Assembly: GCA_015680685.1 (NCBI GenBank)
Contig: MNCI01016243.1
Span: 32,548 to 96,547, forward strand
Origin: Gnetum montanum
Lineage: Eukaryota > Streptophyta > Gnetopsida > Gnetales > Gnetaceae
DNA length: 64,000 nt
Direction of reading: 5' to 3'
The position numbers were made by a program, and so were the translations under genes. Below are positions 55,481 to 64,000 of this stretch, in pieces. How positions within the stretch are numbered: position 1 is the first letter of the stretch; the number at the start of each line of letters is the position of its first letter. The notes under the pieces are model-generated. The model was not told where the DNA came from. It made no database searches and saw nothing but the letters and a program-made list of their open reading frames with translations.

Positions 55481-57830
55481 CAAGTAGGCTTATAGATTCC
55501 ATGTGTGGAGGCTGAATCCAAACATGCATATGAGTTAATCCATCATAATACGTTGGAGTATATTCCTTTATCATATGACAAATCACCCTTAAACAACACT
55601 CACACATGCATCATATCTCATTTAATATATATGGATGAACAAAATGAGGAGTTGAACTTAGATGATCAACACAACAAATAGGATAAGTTTAAGGCTAAAC
55701 CTAAACTTGAAAAATTCATAGGAAGTCTCTTTCAATAGTTAACTCCTCAAACTACCACATCCACTTTGGGTTATCCTATGTCCTCCATGGTGTAGTTCCC
55801 TCAAACCTCTTCTCTTATGTACCCCACCATGTTAGGGCTAGCACTCATTATTGTGGCCCAGAAGGCATAATTGGTATCCCAATCAATGACTCTCTTCTCC
55901 TCTATGCCTTTTCCCATGTAGACTTGAACTACAAGATCATCACTAGTAGTCTTGACCACCATTCACCTGATCTCCATGGTGGTGGGCCCCATAGTGAAAC
56001 CTCAAGTAATACAAGGATCACATACACTATTTGTTTCCTTTGTTCCATAGGTGTTGGCAGAAACCTCCATTTCATTATTTAGTTTTCCTACAACAATGAT
56101 AACCTAGCCTCTCTACTCCATGCCTTAACTGATCATGAGGCCACAAGCCTCTGAACTTATGTTGCAATCCTTTGTACAAATTGTAGATCCTATAGGGATG
56201 TCCCAAGGTTTCAATTAAGTGTTCCAAATGATCTAATACCTTATAGAAGAGTTATAGAACTTAAAAGATTCAACAACCCAGATAGTCAAAATCATGGATT
56301 TCTATTAAGAAAATCATATTCGTGCTACCATATCACAAATAACTCTTCCCCAAATTATTATCATACACCAATTTACCAAATATAATGGTGAGAATAATCC
56401 TAATGCTCATCTTATCATCTTTTGCTTTGAGTTCCTATTACTACAAGCTTAGCCTCATACTATAATGAGGATCTTCCCTATGTCTCTTACTAGGAAGGTA
56501 TTAGAATGGTACCATGCATTGCCCTAAGGATGCATATTCTTACTTGAATTCTTGATATTATAGCTTGTGAACCATTTCAAGTAAAAATTAAAGCTAGAAA
56601 CTATCATAGACCAATTGATGAAAATCAAGCATGGGTCCCTTGAACCAGTCTAGAATCTCATCCAAATGTGGAATGCTCTACTAAACAAGATTCTTGAATC
56701 CATAGATAAAATTCACCTTCTAGCCATATTCAAGGGGATGATCAATGACTTTATCAAGTCAAAACTTTATTATCTAGATATGTAGACACTCAATCATGCA
56801 TTCTCTCAAATCAAAAACATAGAGGATACTACCAAGGCCAACCATGATCCACCTATGTGGTGTCTAAGAATGAACACACTTGAAATGACAAAGAAAAGGA
56901 TAGGCGGAAGCATGTAGTTGTGGCCGATATGGAGAAAGATAATAAGATCACACAAGTTCCTAAAACAAATTAACCTAAAGTGCCTACCACCAACAACCAA
57001 CCATCAACATATAGGGCCTCTACATCAAGTAACGGGAGGCCTAACATTGAAAGAAAAGATTAGTCAAAGTATTGTAGGTTGTCCATAAAACCATCTAAAC
57101 TCCTTGAAAAATTGCCAAAAAGTGGGAGGATTTGATTTGATTATATAAGATTACAAAGAATCTTACTCTAACAACCAACGATTACCCTTCTATACATAAG
57201 TACTTTAAACTTGATTTTTTTTGCCACTATTATTAGCTACTAGGTCATGGTACCAACTTTTGCTAGACTTGAAGGATGACTTTTAGAATACTATAGATAA
57301 TGGTGAGTTGGTGCTTGATGCCTTTAACCTAGTTAGGCCATAGAACTAGTCCATGTAGGTCTACAAAAACCTATTGAATGCCAACAATAATCCTTATACC
57401 ATAGCAACAATCAACATGAGCAATAACTCAAGACCTATGTGGGAGTTGTTCATGATTTGGGTAGCTCCTCATAATGAAAATGGACCTTTAACTTCATCTA
57501 GCTCAAGGACCCCTTTTGTTGTAAGGATACCATCATCTACTCCTCATAAGGAATTTTCTATGGTTAGAGCACCCCCTTGCACCATAACCAAATCAACAAA
57601 TACAACTAAACAATGTTCCCCTATGATGGCTAACCCAATGAATTTTTCACAATCCAAAAATTAAAATTTATCTAGAAAACAATGTAATAAGTTTTTTCCA
57701 AAGCCCAAAAACAAAGAAAACATATAGGAATGTGCATGGAAGGAGGTAGGCTAGTTGAATCCCACTTCAATCTCATCCATTTCCATGAGATCTAATGCTA
57801 AATTTTCTTTGACTATTAACTAAGGGAGGG
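55481..57830 (+). pseudogene. gag: Gag of element G
   Basis: The core gag block is readable at about 56290-56830 (HQFTKYNGENNPNAHLIIF, LEWYHALP, KLETIIDQLMKIKHGSLEPV, LLAIFKGMINDFIKSKLY). An open stretch at 57374-57664 has RTPFVVRIPSSTPHKEFSM, matching the PPFVIKVPP repeats of C1 and B. Stops are frequent. Order and content match the minus-strand copies. Confidence 0.75.
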
Positions 57831-57989
57831 TCCCAAGCCACAAGGGTAGGGAAAAGAGGCCAAGCCACAACCATTAAACCATGAAGTTTGCATCCTAGGA
57901 TGCATGGAGAAAGTTAAGATCAACAAGAATGAGAAGTCAACAACCAATGAAAAAGACTTCCTAAATACAATGGAATAGGTTAAGTAGTC

Positions 57990-58561
57990 TTTGAAATAGA
58001 GAAATACTTCACTTAGCCTATATGACCTGGTAATGACTTTCACTACTCACCATAAGGTCCTAGTAAACATTTTGACTTCTATTTCCATTAGTAAGGACAT
58101 TCCTACTAGTGAGGAGTCCATCCACAGAGTGATGGTATCACCTTCACCAAGGGAAGAAATGAAGACAACGATACTAGTGTTTCATGATAGTAATGTCAGA
58201 ATAGATCCTCAAAATGGCAAGACAATGAAGGTACCTCTCTTTATAGCAATAAGAGTGGGACAATACAAGCTGCATATGGTGCACATGGATGATTGGATAG
58301 CCACTAATGTTATACCCTATACCATTGTTGAATGTTAAGGACTAGCAAAACACATGTAACACATGTTAAGATCCTTTAATGGATCTTAGGTTGTAGTTAA
58401 ATGCTCAATCCCTTTGGACTTCATAGCAAGGAAAAAATTCCTGATAATAGCAAATTTTTTGGTGGTGGAAGAGATACTATGATTCAATCTCATATGAAGG
58501 AGGCCTTAGCTAGTTGAATTATGAGTTGTTTCCTTATCCATCCATCAATAAATTCACTTGC
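57990..58561 (+). pseudogene. Aspartic protease region of element G (truncated)
   Basis: The frame at 58033-58338 reads HHKVLVNILTSISISKDIP, TILVFHDSNVRIDPQNGKT and VHMDDWIATNVIPYT. The active-site glycine of D-D-G has become W, which would inactivate it. The C-terminal blocks NFLVVEE and IHQ follow with stops, and the region ends at the H LTR at 58562. No pol of G is present. Confidence 0.78.
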
Positions 58562-59854
58562 TATAGTGACTAAAAAATTTAATTAGTAGAAGACCAAAAA
58601 TTATAGCAAAATAGCTTTAATGCAAAATCCCAAGGACCTTCAAAAAATAGAATCCTTGGTACCGTAAATGGTCCAATCGATCATCCAAGAACTTGGAAAA
58701 TGTAAACCAGGGGTAGAAAAATAAAAATGCAATGCAAATTTAGAAAATAAATGCACCAAAATGGAACAAATAAATCTATCTTGCACACAAATGAAACTAT
58801 AAAATTTATTTTAAAATAAAAAATGGTTTAATAAATGTGTATAATATGTACTTGGAACAATGGGGGGTTCAATTTGGTGGGGGTTTAAATTACATTGAAA
58901 CTGGTGACTCCATGATTCGGATGTTCTATAACTGCCAATGCTATCAAATTATGATGCTATCCACACTAGATCTACAACATTGATGGTGCAAAGAATAGTA
59001 AGATGTGTGAGGGATTCAGAATCTCAAAATGAGGTAACCATGGCTCTAGAGATTCAAATTTGGGGATTCAAGAAGCTACATGTATGAAAAATTGTAAGAG
59101 CTCTTGAATGCAAGAAAAAATGGATGAAAATGTAAAGTGGAAATGCTAAAATTATGGAACCTGTACATGATTTTAGGGCTTGGATTTTATAATGTTTTTA
59201 TCTATAAATTCTATTGCAAATTTTTCTTGATTGATGCTACAAGTTCTAACTTGATTCCTAGCAAATTTCTGTGACATGTAGGTGTGGTGGGTGTGCAAAT
59301 CAGGGGGGGTTACTATATGGGGTAAGTCTTATACCCCATGGTATCAATGCCATTTCATTTACTAAAAATATTAATGATGGTAGAACACCCATGTTGGGGG
59401 AATGGCATCCATGATGGGGGTAGGTGAGTTATACATCCATGCATCGATGCTAGGGGAATGACATCCATGTTGAGGTTAGGTGAGTTATGCCCCCATGCAT
59501 CCATGCTAGGGGTAGGTGAGTTATACCCCCATGCATCCACATTGGGGGGAAGATGAGTTATACCCCCATGCATCCATATTGGGGGGAGATGAGTTATACT
59601 CCCAATTTTGGCATTCCAAAAGGCATTTTTAACACACCCAATCCAAAATTAGACATTATGTGACTTTTTTTCCCTTGGTTAATGAGGCTTTGACCACTTA
59701 TGAGGCATCTTTCAATCCCAAAAGTATAAAGTATGTGAGATTTCACTTCCTTGATTACAATCTTCACATTTGCAACAAAGTTTAGCCTTGAGTTTCATGG
59801 GGTGAAGGCCACATGATCAAAATGATTACAACCTAGAATTTTGGTGGTGTTTCA
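58562..59854 (-). mobile_element. 3' LTR of element H
   Basis: On the minus strand it starts TGAAACACCACCAAAATTC next to a polypurine tract and ends AAATTTTTTAGTCACTATA, matching the B LTR end. A TATAAAAT word near 59186 may be the TATA box. It contains the minisatellite at 59389-59602. It cuts the protease of G, so H is younger than G. Confidence 0.75.
59389..59602. repeat. ~37-46 bp minisatellite in H LTR
   Basis: Five degenerate units follow gatgagttatacccccatgc then atccatattgggggg. Each contains ATGCAT and C-run/G-run arms (CCCCC ... GGGGG) that could fold back. One minus-strand frame is open through it but looks like simple repeat translation. Confidence 0.7.
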
Positions 59855-59872
59855 ATGATTCCTCTTTGTTGA
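59855..59872 (-). other. Polypurine tract of element H
   Basis: The minus strand reads TCAACAAAGAGGAATCAT directly before TGAAACACC. Confidence 0.75.
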
Positions 59873-60844
59873 TGTCTATAGGGTTGACTTGAGAGACACT
59901 AAAAATGAATACAAAATACCACTACAAGTCCACCACTAACATTCCCTCTTTGCACTTGATTCAGTCATATTGAACCATGCCAAAGAGGTGTTGTGATGAT
60001 GGGATAAGGGTATGATGAGGAAATGGTAATTCTAATGTTATTATAGGGAGTTTTTAATTAATTTTAATTATTCATTCCATAGCTAAAATCATGTCTATAA
60101 CACTAACATGTTGGTCCATCAATAGGTTTTAGCAATTCATGTTTTGAGATGTTTCTCACTTGGTGACTACATTTGGAGATCCAACAACTTGCTCCAAAGT
60201 TTCTTTGTGCACTAGGCTCCTTGCTTTGAATTATTGAAGGTATTGATTTTGACTTTTGGTCTTCATAGGTCATTTCAATTTCATAGAAATTTTCTTCCCC
60301 ATTGTTTTTTTCTATGGGGTGAAACCCTCATTGGGTTTCTTTACCAAGGCTAGTTTGATATTCATTTTCCTACTGAATGAGGTATGTTACATTTGGAAAA
60401 ATAAATGGTGGAGCATGAAAAAGGAAATTTCACATGGATATAATGCCTAAATGTTGAACATAGATCATCATTTTTACTCAAGGGTAAGGAAGATTATAAG
60501 TATGTTATGGGGTTGGATGCAAGGAGAGGTAATGAAATGGAAATAGCATAAGCACTCTTAACACAACAAGATAAACTCATTGAATCTTGCACTTTGAGAT
60601 CATGTGGTGACTTGCTACCATGATGAGTTACATCTTTATGATGATTCTAGGCTTCATCCTATAATCATAACTCCAAATGGATAAGAAAACTAGTCAAATA
60701 AATCCTGCTATTACAAAGTAATGCATAGGGCTATGTGAGACAACTAGAAAACTAGCCACAACAAATCACCAACATTACAGTGTAGTGAAATTTGTGTGAC
60801 ATACATTAGATTCAAAAAGTTCTGTAGCTCATTCATTATGCCAA

Positions 60845-60883
<39 letters not shown>

Positions 60884-61557
60884 ATGTATGCTCTCTTGTT
60901 GTATATCATCAAATTCATTGATATGAGTCATTGTTTCCAACCTATCAACAATGATAAACAATACTACAAGTAAACATGTTAGTGTTAGATGAAATTAGGA
61001 CCAAAAAATGGCTTTAGTGTTGCATAAAAAGGGTTTGATATAGTCTTGAGCAGGTTTAAGTTCTAGTGAGGAACTTGGTTTGATGTGTTTTCCCTCACCA
61101 TTATGGTTTTAGATGGGAACTTTGACTATGGTACCCTCCATGATTTTTCTAGATACAAGGTTAATGGTCATTAGGCTATTTCAAGATGTTACAGATATAG
61201 AGTAAATTGGTTTCAAGCTCTTAACATTTGGGTATCTAAGGTCAACTTGATCTAACAACATCCTGAAAGGGATTTATTTAGTCCTTAAGGCTAGTCAAAT
61301 CTAATTGCTTATTCCCTTGGCTCATTCTTTCATGATAACATAAGCACATTAACTAGCACCTATGTAACAAAATGATAAAAATTGATAAATACTAATAAAA
61401 TAATGTTACAATAATGCACGATAGTATGGTAATAATGCATAAAAAAAACAAAATTTTTCAGGAAAGGTCATACAAGTATCCAAGTAATGTCAAGAAAGGC
61501 TATAAGAAGATACAAGGTAATTCATGATCAAGCATGGTTAAGCATGGTTACACATGA
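59873..61557 (-). other. 3' untranslated region and spacer of H
   Basis: No pol block is recognisable where integrase to RT would be expected. The stretch 61500-61557 starts the block that matches the spacer upstream of pol in element A. A GA microsatellite lies at 60848-60881. As in C1, the pol module appears to be missing. Confidence 0.5.
60848..60881. repeat. (GA)n microsatellite
   Basis: An uninterrupted GA run of about 33 bp. Confidence 0.95.
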
Positions 61558-61920
61558 CCAGTTTTAGGCCTTAGTAGGCCATGGTACTAGTTTTAGGCCT
61601 TAGCAAGATATGTGATGGTCAAATATGATCAAATCCTATCACTAAATAGCAATCAAAGGCTAAATAAATGTTAATAGAGGGCATAATAGAGAATAAAGGC
61701 AAATGTGATGAAAATGAAGTGATGTAGGAATTCAATGAGGTCAACAATGTGATAAAAAGATCAAAGTAAGTCATGATCTGACACTAAATCAAGAAAAGTG
61801 GAATATATGTTGTAAAACAAGGCCAACATAAGTCAGAATAGATTAGACTTTTCTAGTTTTAGGCCTTAGCAGGCCCTGGGGTTGCAAGTATAAAGACTTG
61901 GTAGGCCATGGTAGGGGGTT
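61558..61920. repeat. GGCC-type hairpin units in H
   Basis: GTTTTAGGCCttagtaGGCC near 61561 and GTTTTAGGCCttagcaGGCC near 61856 are perfect. A decayed copy lies near 61592 and another near 61893. The lead and loop match the units of B and C1. Confidence 0.7.
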
Positions 61921-63088
61921 ATAAAATTGATAGGTGAGTTTGGGCATCTATGGAGGTTGTTTAAATGTTATTTAAGGTCAAAAATAAGGTTTATTTTCTT
62001 AGGCATATAGAGGATCAAAATTGATGTTCTATGATCTTCCCATGGCAACACAAGGTTACAATGATCAATATTAACCATCTAGAAGATCAAAACTTGAAAT
62101 CAAAGTAGATTTTAAGTTATTATTCCATTTCATGCGTTTTAAGGTGAAAATGAAATAAAAATTAAAAATAGTGAACTAAATGAAAAATATTCCCTGATGC
62201 GTCTTGTTATGCATGTAGACCCAAGAGAGGTGGCTTTGCCTTGTGTTACTACCAACATTTCCTTGCACCAACCATGTTCACAGTCTTCCACACATAGCAT
62301 CTACATCATTGTCCTTGTAGCTATTTAGAACATGGCATAATTGCAGATGTTGGGGTTGGATCTGTTGGATCAGGCACAAGTAGGTATGGTGGCATTTAGT
62401 GGAATGTCAATGGTAGCATGATCCAATGCATAAGAGGGGAAATGATAATAGTGGCTTGCTTTAGAATTCTCATTGCAATGCTGACCATGGGAGGAGGAGG
62501 ATAATAATATTTACCATAGGAGGATTTGATGTGTCATGACCTTTAGCCTAGGGTTTCACAACAAAGGAAGGTAGGTGACATGATAGTTTCCAGAGCATAG
62601 GGTGCTATAGCATCATAGTAGAGGAGCATAGGTTGTAGCATCACAAGTAATGAGGAGAGCATGGTTGCATTATGTTAGTGAGGGTTTCTTACAATGAATG
62701 AGGATTTCTTCATTACTATACCAAGAGATAATTATGTAGATGATGACATCAAGCAGCCACTATATAGTGCATAGAAACAACATAGGGTAAGTTAGGCTGT
62801 GGAGGAAAGATAACATAGTAGCATGCTATGGTGGCAAGGTCATAGGGCTAGTTGGATAAGGGTTTTGATGATGCATAGCATGGTAAGAAAGGTAGTCCAC
62901 ATCACGCATGAAGATCCAAATGACAATAAGTGAGTAACAACAATGTGTGTGTGGTGGAAAGGGTAGCTACAATGGCAAGATCTATGCTTGTGGGTAGGTA
63001 GGAGCCCTGAGATGTAGTGTCAAATTGTAGCATCCACACTGGATCCATTTTGATTAACATGGATGAGGGTGGTAGCATTTGGAAATGG

Positions 63089-63123
63089 CATCCACATTGG
63101 ATCCATGTTAACCAGTGTGGATG
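63089..63123. repeat. Strong hairpin with 12-bp arms
   Basis: CATCCACATTGG and CCAGTGTGGATG flank an 11-nt loop. The arms pair along their full length with one G-T pair. A weaker relative (CATCCACACTGG with GGATG) lies at 63031-63065. Confidence 0.7.
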
Positions 63124-63203
63124 AGGAGGGATAGCATTGGATCATGGATTGTGAGTTGTAATGAATGAGGAGGGCATGGAGGACAAGATAGAGTAAGCAT
63201 TTC

Positions 63204-63320
63204 CATCTAGTAGAGATTTTCTAGGTGCAAGGGTAATAGATTGTACTAGCCCTAGAAGTGGNCATCTAGTAGAGATTTTCTAGGTGCAAGGGTAATAGAT
63301 TGTACTAGCCCTAGAAGTGG
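63204..63320. other. Assembly join: N flanked by identical 58-bp copies
   Basis: 63204-63261 and 63263-63320 are identical over 58 bp and are separated by the single N at 63262. This is the pattern left when two contig ends overlap but were joined with a gap character. The true genome probably has one copy. Confidence 0.88.
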
Positions 63321-64000
63321 GTAATAGTGGCAAGATAACATAGGAGTTGATGTTGTAGCTAAGAGTGGCAATCCTCAAACAAGGACTACATGACATTCAT
63401 AGGCTTGTTTAGCCTTTTGCATAACAAGGAAGGTGGCAAGTAGATGCACCATGGTAAGGTAGAGTAAGGGTTTCCTACACAAACAAGGGTTTTAGTAGCA
63501 CAATGATGTTAAGGGTTTTAGTATGGGTTCATCATAGGTGACACATAAGAAAGATAAGAGGGTAGGAAAATGATTGTAATGTACAGGTTTGGTAGAACAC
63601 AATGACAAAGATAAGGGATACACAATGGTGGAGACATTCAAAGTGTGGGGATACATGGCCCTCAATGGGTCTACACTAATCTTAGTGATGCAAGCCCTTC
63701 CATAATTTCCATGATCACTCCTAGGGACCTTGTGGCTATAGGTAGGCCTATGTGCCTTGTAAAGCATGTGGCCTTGAATTTTTTTTATGATTGCCTTTGT
63801 TGAATTTAGTTCTACATTATAAGTGTTCACTCTTTCTTTCTAAACTTATGTAGGCTAGATTTGTATCCAACCCAGAAGAAAAATGGGAATGTTTTACCCA
63901 AAAAAATTAGTTAAGTGTTAATGTCTAAATTAAATAGCCACTTCTAAAATTGAAGCATTATATCTTTCTTTTATTGTTCATTTGTTGGATATGATTCCAC

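Larger units (their letters stand above)
61921..64000. other. Unassigned right end of the window
   Basis: No gene is recognised. Several words such as gaggagggcatgg and tagcatcacaagt recur irregularly. Two inverted repeats with CATCC/GGATG arms lie near 63031 and 63089. The 112-codon minus-strand frame at 63492-63830 has no recognisable match. By position it would be the antisense-gene zone of element H, but I see no homology to that gene. Confidence 0.4.

Noticed and set aside
59355-59573. 72-codon minus-strand ORF with HGGITHLPP-like repeats
   Set aside because: It is a translation of the H LTR minisatellite; there is no start context or neighbour that supports coding.

Overview
The window looks like intergenic DNA from a large-genome seed plant. 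It is AT-rich, almost every CpG appears decayed to TpG/CpA, and nearly all coding capacity belongs to old, stop-ridden LTR retrotransposons nested in one another. I see no intact host gene, no rRNA or tRNA, and no bacterial-type feature. A gymnosperm or another giant-genome plant fits, but the sequence alone does not fix the species. A single N at 63262 sits between two identical 58-bp copies, so the window includes an assembly join.

Layout. (1) 1-13914: plus-strand Ty3/gypsy element A, with a spacer carrying ~192-bp-spaced hairpins, pol with two RNase H-like domains (the Tat-type arrangement), a polypurine tract and a 3' LTR. The LTR is split by element E (8369-13883), a plus-strand LTR element without gag or pol that carries an intronless CCR4-type nuclease fragment. 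(2) 13915-19159: fragment X of a minus-strand Tat-like element, containing an inverted hairpin array and plus-strand exons of an extra gene. (3) 19160-35870: minus-strand element B with 3' LTR, pol, protease and gag. Between protease and RT lies a ~5 kb spliced-looking gene on the opposite strand, with its own TATA box. (4) 35886-42215: Ty1/copia-like remnants (K on plus, J on minus) with inverted LTRs, a transposon-associated ORF, and a GC-rich insertion encoding a coiled coil plus J-domain. (5) 42216-49265: minus-strand element C1, with gag and protease but no pol. (6) 49266-53829: minus-strand C2 (gag and 5' LTR), cut by C1. (7) 53830-58561: plus-strand G (LTR, PBS, gag, protease), cut by (8) 58562-64000: minus-strand H, with a 3' LTR and no pol seen.

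The Tat-like copies share a PBS-like TGGCACTAGAAGGAGGACC, a polypurine tract near AACAAAGAGGGGCCAA, LTRs beginning TGAAACACC, and TATA boxes of the form TATAAATA. Their untranslated segments are filled with short repeated inverted repeats. The clearest unexplained signal is a 27-30 bp tandem unit (consensus GCYAGTTTWA, stem, 6-nt loop, stem). Its two stem arms change together between copies and between elements (GGCC/GGCC, GGTC/GACC, AGTC/GACT, CGTC/GACG, CATC/GATG). These units bracket the pol and antisense-gene modules. With the antisense gene, which has FCP1/NIF-phosphatase-like segments, they are the best candidates here for something undescribed.
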